A stretch of 64,000 bases of DNA from Acridotheres tristis (Eukaryota > Chordata > Aves > Passeriformes > Sturnidae): positions 18,237,976 through 18,301,975 of the forward strand of contig CM072889.1 in assembly GCA_037013685.1 (NCBI GenBank), given 5' to 3'. Positions 27,701-39,200 of the stretch are shown here, piece by piece. Under the pieces are notes generated by a model that worked only from the letters and a program-made list of their open reading frames with translations, did no database searches and had not been told where the DNA came from. A program made the translations under genes and the position numbers. Numbering within the stretch: position 1 is the stretch's first letter; the number at the start of each line of letters is the position of its first letter.

Positions 27701-29779
27701 GACAGAAGTTCTGAAGAGGAGAAGTTCAAAAAATAAAAGATTCTGCAAAATGCTCTGACCCCCTAGGGAAGCGAAGAAATAAAACTGGGATTTTCGGCTT
27801 GATTAAAGTTTGATTTATGAGCTGCTTTTTGTTAACAGCACTGGAACAGAAGGAGGAGAAAAAGGATTTAACTTGTAAGGGAGAAAATTCTTTTGGAAAT
27901 TGCCTTCAAGTTCATGGAGTTTAAAAAAAAAGTGACAAATGGAATTGTCTTGTAAGTCCTCCCCTTCTAGCTCTTCTTTACTCTCCACTCCCCTCCAATC
28001 CATAGTTAGTAATAAATTATAAGTAATAGTGATCTAAAAACATTGCAGCTGCCTAATTTGATGTTTTAATACAGTTCAAGAATAAATAGCTTAATTTTGG
28101 GGGCATATCTCCTGTATTTATATAGTGAGCAGACTGACATAGGTGCCCAAAAAATGCACCAGAAGCTCTAGGAGGAGTTCAAAAGCCTTGTTTCTGTAAA
28201 TGTGGTGTCTTGCACACAGGTAATTACGTGCAGGAGATCAGGAGGTGTGAAAAAAAAATCACAAAGTGCTGCCCAAAAAAGTTCAGTCTTTAACAAATGG
28301 AATCCAGATGAGGGAAATGTAGAATAATAAAGAGTTTCTTGTATTTTTCTCCTACTGGGAAGGAACGTGGGTAAAGTTGGGATTGGTAGGGAGTGGTGGG
28401 TGGCCCAGATTTCTCCTCAGTGCCTGGAAATATTTGTCCAGCTTTGTTTCATGAAGCTCTTGCCCGAGTTATGTCAGCACCCAAAGAGGGGAAAATAAAC
28501 TCTTAATTTTTCCTGCTGTCCCTTTCTCTGCAAAATATTAACTGAGGGACTCGTGGACCCAGCAGCTTCAGGCAGGTGCTGCTCCCACAGGTCTGGTTCT
28601 CCAAAATGGAGCAATGCTGCCTCAGATCCAACGTGCTAAAAGTCAGCAATTCTTCACGGCACTCAAGGGTTAACAAAAGTGCTGCCATGCCCTATAAGCG
28701 ATAATGGGCTCACATTGGCTTCCAAATTGAAAGTTACTATTGTAGAATACCTTTTGAAGGTAAATGTAGGAGGAAAATTGCTTTTCAGTTTGAATTGCCT
28801 CAGACATTGAAAATTCTGAATTGTCGTAGTAAAAAAATTCAGGCTGCTTGTGCTTTAACCACTCTTCACCTTTCATTTTTAGATGAAGTGCCGAATCTGT
28901 GTAAAGTAATTTCACACAGAGATTTTTTTTTAATTTATTTTATTTTTTTCTTTCCACTGAAAAGACATTATAACTTATTGTCCATCAAAAGTTTTAAATG
29001 TGGCCATGATAGGATAGATTGGACCACTTCATAAGTACATTAAATATTTTATTGATTTCAGCTGAACTTGAATTCTAAATGGACTCCAAAATTTTATGTT
29101 AATAATGAAGCTGTCACTGTGTTAGTTGATAATGTAATTTCATTTATAAACACTCTGACTGTGTATTTGTTAGTAAAATATACTAATGATATGCAGGAGC
29201 TGTTGAAAATATTTTACCCCTAACCAAGGTTTCGTAATTCCTAAAAATTTACCTGTGTAAGTCCAACTGTACCCACTTTACTTACACATACTCTGTATAT
29301 AGCTGAGTGAAACACTGGAGAAAGTATAAATAATGGATTTTGAAATAACTTTTTTTCCTAAAAAATGTTAGTAAATAATGTATATAATTTTATAGAATTC
29401 ATGAATTCAAAATCACCTTGTCTGTATATCAGCAGATTAACATCTGCCTAAAAATAAAAGGATCTGGACAGGGATGGTATTATGCATGTGTTGACCCAGC
29501 AAAATCTCTATTTCACTGTTTCAGCAGAAGTCAGAATGAAATATAAGAGTTCATATGTTAGCCACAGCAAAGCTTTCAATCTGGAAGGCTGAAGTTTGTC
29601 TCTGCTAGCTGCTGATGGTGGGCAATAATCCATCAAAGCTGTCAGGAAATCCCAGTTGTGCACAGCCTGCCCGTGGGGGGTGTGGCACTGTCACAACCAG
29701 CTCACCTCCTCCAGGGTTACCTGGAGCCAGCCCAGAGGGGAGGCTCAGGTGTGTCTGTGCCTCCTTCACACGGAGGAGC
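21785..29779. other. Intronic DNA, no gene seen
   Basis: This is long AT-rich unique sequence. Single-base runs include an A-run near 22122 and a G-run near 22541. Open frames up to 148 codons (24963-25409) have no recognisable domains. The last 150 bases before the LTR at 29780 are noticeably GC-richer than the rest and may belong to the inserted element or be its target site. Confidence 0.5.
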
Positions 29780-30212
29780 TGATGCCTTTTGGGGCTACTG
29801 AAAACAGGGGCCAGACAGAACTAAGGGAATAAAAAGCAATTTATATTTACTGAAGGACATTCAGGTACATTTGGGGCAGACAAAACCCCCCAGGGGCTAC
29901 ACCCAAAAATGGACCACGAGTCACAGATTTTAATCTTTTTATAAGTTTGGTTCATTTGCATATTGGGGATTAATCTTCCAATTACAGCTTCAGGTAATGA
30001 AGTCATTTACCCCAAGTTTGCTCCCCAAAACTCCCTTTTGTTTCCATTTTTCAGGTCTGAGGCAGTGAGGTGTCCTTGATTGCCAGCCTGGAGAGGAATT
30101 GTTGTGTCTGCCCAAACTGGGAGAGCAGCAGCTCACACTGGGTGTGGAGTTTAGAGTCAGACACTAAAGAACTGCAGGATTACGAATAGATGGAAAATAG
30201 AAAAGCTAAAAT
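29780..30212 (-). mobile_element. Endogenous-retrovirus LTR, copy 1 (gene-antisense)
   Basis: From 29781 to 30122 this matches, in reverse complement and almost base for base, the LTR at 33171-33512. Further similarity to the copy at 62 kb extends its far end to about 30210. On the minus strand the order is that of an LTR: a cttataaaaag TATA box (29935-29945), then about 90 bases on an A-rich AATAAA-like region, then a pyrimidine-rich U5 ending near CATCA. No retroviral coding sequence adjoins it, so it is probably a solo LTR. The family name and exact ends are not resolvable by eye, and I see no clear target-site duplication. Confidence 0.7.
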
Positions 30213-33170
30213 CCCAAGTCATGGCTCCCAATCCCCTGGCAGTGTGAACAGAGCAGATCTGGGGGTGCCCCTGTCCCCTCTCCTCTCTCAGGCACCTTCC
30301 TCTCCCCATCAGAGGGGCTCAGAGCCACGGAACCCCACGGGGCAGGGGAGGCTGGAAGGGAAGAGGGTGCCTGCAGTGCCCCATCCCCCTGAGCTGGGGG
30401 CAGGGGCTCCCCTCGCCCAGAGGTGCTCCAGATGCATCCTGGAACAGGTTATAGCCCTGTAAAGAAACAGCAAGTTGTGAGGAGAGAAGAGATTTGAGAC
30501 ATCTAAGATACCACAGTTATGGTGTGTAGCAAATAGTTTGGCATGAAATCAATATTAAATGTCTGTTAAAGACGTCGCGTCTTGGCTGAAAAATCTCAGC
30601 AAAGGCTCCCACCACAAGTCTAAAACCGAACTGGTTTTTTGTTGCACGAGTGTGCAGCCACAGTGATAAAATCAGACAGGATAAAAACAAGGTTTGCACA
30701 CCAGAGGCACACACTAAACCTTCCCTCCCAGCAATGCCCACGTGGAATACCAGCTGGGATGCAGCAACTGGAGCATCTAAATGTACAAATATCAGTGAGT
30801 AAAGTCAGTGCTGGAGATTAGAAAGTACAATTTGGAGTCTCCTCTGCATTCAGGGGTTATCTTTATTACAGTGTGGGTGGCAGGGGGCTGCTGCTTGTAG
30901 AGATTTGTCCCTACAATCATTGTGCCTTTTAGACAATCTCCCTGTCACTTGGCTGTCTCTGGGCTGTCACTGCACTCCTGGCTGCCACTGTCGAGCTCGT
31001 GGAGGAGAAGTGGCTTAAGTACAGCTGATGAGTGTTATCTGTAATTTACCAAGAAAAGCAGAAACTTTCAGGGTTAAAATTCTGCCCTCTCACATATTTT
31101 CTGGGTGCTATTTTATTTTTAATGTACTCTTACGAGGTAGCTTTGAAGTCGTTTCACATAAAAGAGCCTCCAGCCGTACTTCTTACAAAAAGCACGTAGA
31201 CCTCATTTAATCATTCTTTTTATTCCTCTGACTCGAGTGTGATCTCTGTTCCACTCTCACTGATGGAGCTGGCACTTTATCTTCATCCAAATTTAGTCTT
31301 GATCTAATTCAACAGAACACACAGCAGAACAGATTCCCAAAGTGGAATAACAGCCACTTAAATATTGTTTAAGCCTACCACATAGAGAGGCAACAATTTC
31401 AATTTCTTCAGAATTATGTTACTTCTTCAACAAACATGATTATTCTTCCTCCTCCTTTTTTAGATCCCATCTAAGTCACAGCATGTCCACTGTAGGCCAG
31501 AGGTATTTTTATGTGATCATTGCTACACCTTTTCTGTTGGAGTGATTTTTTTATCAGCAGTTTGAGGGATGGGTTTTGGTTTTTTCAAGCAGAAAATGGA
31601 ATGGTTCTGCTTGGAACATGAGTTACTGAGTGGGGAACTTCACTGAAATTTAGCCTTTTGGATCCAGTGGTTCCCAGACCACGGAATCCTCAGATCTTGT
31701 GTATTCCTGCATTTATTTTCATCAGAATGAAATGCAGAGAGCAGCAGAAATGCATTTATTGCTCACTTCTATAGAAATACTGCTCAGCCTGCAGAAGGAA
31801 AACGCTCTAAAATTTATTACTGTCTTGAAATTTTGGGTCGGGTGAGAATTGTTACCTTTTCCCATCTACCTCTGTATGAATAGAACTGTAGGTCAGCTAA
31901 AGTGCAATTGGATTTAAAAGCTGGGATGTCTTTTTATCATTAGCCAGCACATGAAGTAGCAAAAAGGTCTCCATTACACAGATTCATCTGTGGGAAATAA
32001 CTTTGCAAGAAACTTTTTTGTTCAAGTGTCCCTTTCCTTTCTTCACTAAGCAGCTTCCTAGAAAGTAAAAGAAAAACATCTTTAAAGCAAAATATGTCCT
32101 GGATCAATCAAAAATTATTCTTTGTCATCTAGGTGGTATTTCTTGGTGTGCTTTTTGCTAGGAAGGGCACTTTTCCTAAACTTTTGAAATAAAAAAGAGA
32201 AAAAAAAAGTCAAAAGGGCTCCCCACCAAATTTTAGCCATGCAATACTATCTAGTTCAATTATCCTAACATTTTTGTTCCCAAACTTACAAAATGATAAG
32301 CATAATAGATATCTTCCTTTTACAAGGATATTCTGCATGAGGTGCCTGTCAAAGCAAAATCACATCCAAACCTGGAGTACTCTGGCCTTCAACCTTTGAT
32401 TTAGTACAAAGAAGAGAATCACAAATGGTCCCAGAGTTCATAAATTAGCAGCAGCGGTGCTGTCACAATTGTGCCATGACTATGACATGCCATTTCCTCA
32501 CTGTGATTAACTGTGCTTCACCAGAAACCCATTTTTTCTGTAGAACAAAATGGGAGAATTAAGTTCCCTTTATATTTCACTTAGTTCATTGTGACTTGTG
32601 GACTTCAGCCTGTCTGATCCAAATTGGTTAAATGTTAAAGCAATTTTGGCTTCTTTCAGCTCCACTTTCTGCTTTCTGCAGCTGAGGACCGTGAACTCTG
32701 TCTTTCCAAAGGGTAAACTCAGTTTTATTTTCTGTTATGTAAGCCAATTTGTGAGGGGTTCTCATAATGTCATGTCTGCAAGGAGATGCCAACGAGTGTC
32801 TTAAAATTCAGGCCAAACACGGGGATTTGCTGTTCGTGCTGTAGGATTAATTAGCACTAACTTAGATCTTTTCCAAACGTCCACAATCTACAATTCAAAA
32901 AACCAAAAGTCTCATTTACAAATGATCTGAGACCTTAGACAAATTCCACCAGAAGTGTATTTAGACCAGGCATTGGGATTCCTCTGTTGAATCTCTGGCT
33001 CTTCCATTGATTCATTATGTTTTACTTAGCCTTCAATTCTTCCTCCATTAGTGGCTGTCATATTGCTTACATTTTTATGGGGGCACGACACCTAATTATT
33101 ACATTTGGCAAACTCTGACATAGCCAAATGCTTTTTAATAAATAATAAGGTGTTATTGAATGAAAGCATT
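30213..33170. other. Intronic DNA between the inverted LTRs, with a GC-rich patch at 30.2-30.5 kb
   Basis: The first 250 bases are GC-rich, with G-runs at 30339-30367 that come close to a quadruplex pattern (loops of 2, 9 and 4 bases). The remainder is ordinary AT-rich intron. I see no gag, pol or env-like frame, so the two flanking LTRs do not enclose a provirus; their opposite orientation also excludes that. The largest frames are below 95 codons. Confidence 0.55.
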
Positions 33171-33512
33171 TCCCAGTTTGGGCAGACACAACAATTCCTC
33201 TCCAGGCTGGCAATCAAGGACACCTCACTGCCTCAGACCTGAAAAATGGAAACAAAAGGGAGTTATGGGGAGCAAACTTGGGGTAAATGACTTCATTACC
33301 TGAAGCTGTAATTGGAAGATTAACCCCCAATATGAAAATGAACCAAACTTATAAAAGATGAAAATTTGTGACTCGTGGTCCATTTTTGGGTGTAGCCCTT
33401 GGGGGGTTTTGTCTACCCCAAATATACCTGAAGGTCCTTCAATAAATAGAAATAGTTTTTTATTTCCTAAATTCTGTCTGGCCCCTGTTTTTAGGTAGCC
33501 CCAAAAGGCATC
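33171..33512 (+). mobile_element. Endogenous-retrovirus LTR, copy 2 (gene-sense, 5'-truncated)
   Basis: This is the inverted partner of copy 1. In the + direction it has a TATAAAAG box at 33350-33357 and AATAAA at 33441-33446, 91 bases later, which is the spacing of an LTR promoter and R-region poly(A) signal. The end follows after a pyrimidine-rich U5 and ggcatc. Relative to copies 1 and 3 it lacks about 90 bases of the 5' end, stopping abruptly at 33171. It lies in gene sense, so its poly(A) signal is readable in the pre-mRNA. No retroviral genes adjoin it. Confidence 0.7.
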
Positions 33513-36202
33513 CCAGGAGCCATCCCTGCTGTGCCAGGTGCATCCCTGGAGCTCCTGCAGAGGGATGCTCTCTGTTTGTGTGCTCTCAGCTCCCTGTGCT
33601 GGTGCTCTCTGCCCCTCCCTGTGCCCCTGGGCAGCACAGGGCACGTCTGGCTCTGATCAGGATCAGCTCTGCCTGGCAGCAGCTCAGGGCTCATCCCAAA
33701 CCTCCAATCATTTGGGATCTACCATGTGCTTATACATTACTGCTGATTATATTTTAATGAATGGCAGTGGTCATGCACGGGATAAGCAAAAAATAAAAAA
33801 CCTCATTAATTAAATTCTTGATAATTTTCATGGCTCTGGCCCTGCAATAATAAAATACTGCTACCTTAGTTATTTCTTCTTAATTGCCCCTGGCTTACAG
33901 GTGAATGCACAGAGGATTTACTGTACATGTGCATTTGCAAGCAGTGACTGGAGTTTATATGAGCCGAGTGAAACAAGTAAACTGTAACACATGCAAAAAA
34001 ACTTTAAAATTTCCAACAGAAAAAGATAAGTTTAAGGGATTCCTCTGGTTTTTGAAAGCACCCATCACAGTGGTGTTTAAATACAAAGCAGATCTGTGCT
34101 TTTGGACAGCTCAGATGCAATTTTAGCAGCCCTTTGAGAATTAATTTTGTGCCTTTCCATCTATTCCATACGTAATCTATGTATTCCCATTTCTAGTTAA
34201 ATATTTTATGCCAGTAGCTTGCACTGGAAACAAAAAAAATGCAATACTGAGGAGAAAAAGAAGAGAAATTTGCTCCTCTCTCTCTGTTCAAGTGTGGAGA
34301 ATAAAGGAGGAGCCTTAGTCAAATGGATCTATCCTTTGGTGGACATAACAGCCTGGCACTGGCTCTGAGTTCTCTTCTGAGCTTTGCAAATGAAAGTCAG
34401 GAGTTCAGTGGAGTATTGCAAACTGCATCAGCTGGGGATTTATAAAGGGAATATATGGCCAAAGGATTCTCCTTCAGGGCTTCAGCTGCTCAGCAAATGT
34501 GCAGCCCCGTGGAATACAGAGAGAAGCACAGAAATGTTCAGCAACTCCTAAGTTTTGTTAAAATGGAAAAGAAAAATATTTCAAGGGTAAGCTGAACTGT
34601 GGTTTTTTCCTGGATATTTCTGGAAGAATGGAATATAATAACAAAATAAGCTCTATAATGATGACCATTAGAAAAGTGTGGATCAAGTGGTTAAGCTGTT
34701 TTGCCATTGTTTACAAATCTCTGGCCTTCTTTTTTATTATCTGAATGACACCTCTGCAATCCTGTAACCCAGAAATAAATCCCTGCCCATGGTAAGAAAG
34801 CTGAGGAAATCTCATTGTTCTGAACTTTTTTTAATTGCTTTGGATGGAGGGGAAAAAGCCAATTCAGGCAAAACAAGAATAGTTCTCAGCAGAACTTGTT
34901 CTGAGTTTTCTCTCACCTGCCTTAAACCAGAAGTACTATTTAAAAATAAGCCTGTATTAATTGCAGAATCTTCTAAAGTATGGGTTTTTTGGGACTCAGA
35001 TGGTTTTAAAAGGATGTGAGACGAGTCTGAAAAGTTAGGATGAAGAGATATTTTAGCACATGGTTCATCCCACCTACCTCAGGCAAAGGGCTGTGGGCTG
35101 CCAGGGGTTGGAATAATCCTGCTCTCCTCTTCCCTTGGCCTTGTGGTTGCTTTGTTTTCAAGCAATTCTTTAGTTTTAAGTACCTATTCTACTTAAATCT
35201 ACTCCTGTTTTAAATCTACTTTTCTTTTAGCATTCACAGTCCAATTTATTTTGTATTAAGTTACCTGAAAGCCTCACTTGTTCCCATAAATAAAATAAAT
35301 TAAAACAGAATCCAAGTTTTAAGTCTGCTTCCTGGCAGTTACTCACTACATTGAAGGCCATGTAATTAATTACTCGGTTTCTTAAGAGACTTGTAATGCT
35401 GGATATCTTGATACAGCTGAACTGGAAAAGCACTGTTTGAATTTCTGTCGTTATTGCTGGATTTCTCCCTATAAAAAATCCATACTACAATTATGTATAG
35501 TGTTTGGTGATTGCAGATCTGTGGATTTACAGATAGCAATCCTTTCATCACCCAGTTGTGTGTTCCCCAGCACAGGATTTGGAGGTTGTGATAGTTGCCA
35601 TGGCACCCACATGTGTACCAGGAAGATTGTCAGGAAAGGGTGATTTATGTTCACAACAAACTGAATTAAAAAAAAAAAAAAAAAAAAGTGATCAAAGGTG
35701 AGTGGTACATTTTAAGCTGCGTTCCTTAGAAACCAGATTTTTTTTTTTTCTTTTTGGTGTGAGGTCAAAGTTGTGATTCTCCATGCCAGAAAAATGCTGA
35801 TGTGGAGATGTAATGGCCCGGGCTTGGGTCTGGGTGGAGCTGCAACATCCCTGCTCTGACTCCTCTCCCTGGCTCCAGAACCTCTCACACGGTGCCAAAG
35901 CCACAGCCAGGTAAAACTTAATGACATGAGGAATAAATGAAGATTGCTAACAGCTCTCCTCAGAAATAACCCAAAAAACTCATTTAATTGGAATGGCCGC
36001 TGGCCCAGCAGTTACAAATCACACTTTTGAGTTCCCTGCCATCCCCGTGGCTGATCCTGAGTGCTTTGGGAAGGAGTCAGAGCTCATTTCCTGCAGAGGG
36101 ATGGGCAGAGCCAGCCCCTCATCCTCAGCTGTGCCCTCCTGGGGCTGAGGGGAGGCAGCTGGCAGTGCTGCCAGCCCTGGCATTCCCTGCTGGAAGGAGG
36201 AG
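33513..36202. other. Intronic DNA, no gene seen
   Basis: About 200 GC-rich bases follow the LTR, then AT-rich unique sequence. There is an A-run at 35669-35688 and a T-run near 35740. Open frames are below 140 codons, and the longest at this end overlaps the LTR. No domain is recognisable. Confidence 0.55.
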
Positions 36203-36262
36203 CTGGGATGTGCCAGCCTGGGATGTGCCAGCCTGGGATGTGCCAGCCTGGGATGTGCCAGC
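36203..36262. repeat. 15-bp minisatellite, four perfect copies
   Basis: The unit ctgggatgtgccagc occurs exactly four times head to tail. It lies in a local GC-rich patch (about 36040-36340) within AT-rich intron. The unit length is divisible by three, so frames on both strands stay open through it and read as repeats; this is not evidence of coding. Confidence 0.9.
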
Positions 36263-39200
36263 AGGGAGAGATGAAATCCAAATCCAAAGCCAGGGGCTGC
36301 ACAGGGCAGGGGCAGAGCCAGAGGGAGCAGGAACCTCCTCCCTGCTTTAAACTTTTCCTCTTCAAGTTTGCATTCCTTCTTCCTTCCAATTAAGGGAGGT
36401 GACCCTTAATTCCAGCTAATTAGGGAGCTTTTGAGATTTGTTCTCCACTGCACATGCCAGATCAGTGCCTTACCTTTGTTGTGAACTCTCATGGATTAAT
36501 CGTTCCTATTGCACAGTTTAATTACTTCAGTTCAACTCTTATTTACTTTTGACTTCGAATTGACTTTAGGAGTGCCTTTATTTGTATTATGTGACTCTTT
36601 AAGGAGAAACTGGAAATGCTGTGATTTTTTTAAAATTTTTTCAGTAAAAATTACAAAATACCAATAGGAAACTTTGATATTATGTGGGTAAACTTGTTTT
36701 CTAAGGGATTATAATATGGAGGACTTATTTTTTTTTTATATGTAGGCCAAAGGCTTTTGTACTCACAATTTTCTAATCTTCCTGAGTTGCTGATTCTCAG
36801 TTCTAGTTAGTAGTTTTCCCCTTTTGTTTTCATGCTATTTGATCAGGATCTGTTTTCTGATCATCTGGAAGAACTTTCATTTCTAAAAGAGGCTTCTACC
36901 TGTGAGGATTGAGATAAAAAGCCTCAAAACATGAATCCTGAAAATGCAAAAAATCATGAAGGCAGAGGTGAATGCAGCTCTAACAAAATGTTCCCTAAGT
37001 GTGACATCATGTTTGACCTTTGGATTTCATTTTCTGGAAGTCCTCTGGCTGCTCAGGTTTAAGTCTGGACAATTCTCCTGTGCCATTGGATACCTTTGGT
37101 GCCAAAGCACAGCAAATGTGGTGTCAAAATGCACTTTACACAAAAAAAGGGGCAGATGAGCCTCTTCTGGCAGATGAGAAATGAGGGAACACCTGCAGTT
37201 TTTCCTTTCCTTCTCTTCCCTGTGCCTTGCTGTCCATCAGGGGAATCCAGGTTTGTGCTGCTCTTTAATTTCAAACTGGTTGTACCAACAGCTGGAGTGA
37301 GCTCTGGGCACTTCCCTGGATCTGCCAGCCAGGCCAGGAATCCTGACCCTCTGTAAGAGAAATTAAAATAATCATCTGCATAGCTGACACATAAAATAGT
37401 GGTTTGATTATTCTTGCTGTGATTTGATTGTCTTTTACATAGGATTTCGTTTTCTGTCTGGATTCCTACATGTTTTTCAATGGAATGGTGAAATATTTAA
37501 GCCTCTGGTTGTAGCTAAAATATTCCCTATACACTTTGCAAAGCATTTTATTGTCCCTATGGCATTATAATGATGCAAAGTTTATTTTGTCTCTAATAAA
37601 TATGTTATTAACCCATCAATAATAAAAGATTACTGTATATCCTTTTCTAATTTTAACTTGCTATCTTTTGTTGCGAAGTGGAAAGGCTGTTTTTTTTTTC
37701 TTTGTTTTATTCAATTTCTTCTCTGCCTACAACCATTTTCTCATTCAGTTTAACATTTACTCAATTTATGCAGTGTCCATCTCCTACCCTGAAGAGCAAG
37801 AGTCTTCTACTTAATAAGAAATACTTATTGGCACATAGCTTTGATTCATAAAGAGAATGTTTCCTTGAGAGAGTAATTGGTTTGGGGTTTTTTTTGTCTG
37901 CTTACCAAAGGAGCTTATCAAGTTCTTTTACAGAATCCTTAATATTGTTGTTTTTCTTCCTTGAATGTGAATAAGTGCTACAGGCTGAAGGAAAACTGAC
38001 TCCTAACTTATCTCTCGCTCTTGAAATCAAAAAATGGCTTTCACAAATTGTGAGTTATAACTCTGTTTCCAGAAAAAAAAGAAAAAAAAAAAAATCTATA
38101 TTGTTGAGTCCTGTAAACAAGATGATCCCTGTGACTGCAAACTGTGTTGGTTCAAAGGCAGCCGGGTCCCCCTGGCCCTTTAGAGAACAAGTCAGCTTGG
38201 AACAACATCTAATAATGCAATGGAGTTAGAGGTCAAATTTGTTGGGCTTACAGTGAGAAAATATTTTAGAGGCTGATGTGCTGATGGTCTGTCAATATTA
38301 GGAGTGGAGTGGGAATCAGGTAGACAAATCTAGTGGGTATTTGTCTAATTAGCAGTGACCTGTATTAAAGCAGAGCTGCCTGAATTAAATTAGTCATTGC
38401 TTATCTGGTACTAACTTTCTTTCTATCTGAGAATCTGGCAAATCTCATCTAGAATGCTAATTCCATTCTTCTGTCTTTTCCTCTGAGGTGTCTTTTCATT
38501 TAATAATGAGTTCCTTCATTGTTTTTAAGTTTAGAACAGACCCCCTTTTTTGGGGGGGGTTATCTTTTCATTTCTGCACTGAAATATGTAAATAGTTCTT
38601 TTGAGGGAGAGGTGGGTACTTTAGGTAGTATCAGATCTGTTGCCTTCAAACATAAGAATAAAATATTAAATATCAAGGTAGCATCTGAAAACTTCTCTGT
38701 CCCAGGAGATTTTAAAAATTGATCTCCAGCATTTAGCATCCTCCTGTTTTAAACCTAAACCTCATTTTTGGGGAGTTTTATGCTGCCACTGGCTGTCCTT
38801 CTCCCTCTTGGGGTTAATAACGTCCCTTTGCTTTCATAATCTGAGTTTATCTTGAGCTGCTGACCACCCAAAGTTTGAGCAGCTTTAGGCTCAGCTTTGA
38901 AGAAGAAATGACTGTTGCTCATCAAGATGCCTTGATACACTGGCAAGGAAATTAATATACAAGGGTAGAAGGGATTACAGGCAGAGATAGAAGGATTAGA
39001 CTGTGCACTAGCAGCGAGACTTGCTGTAAAACTGTTGCTTCAGGCTTTTGTTTATTATTTGGAGAAATTCTATTTAAATGCAGATTAGATTTTCTACCTA
39101 GAAGTACAACTTAGTCTTTGTTTAGAAACTCCACAAAGAAGAATGAACACAGTTCTTGTTTTCATTTCTTGGTGAACTCTGACAGTCACGTTGTTTATCC

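Noticed and set aside
29780..33512. A provirus bounded by two LTRs
   Set aside because: The LTRs are inverted relative to each other and no gag, pol or env-like frame lies between them.
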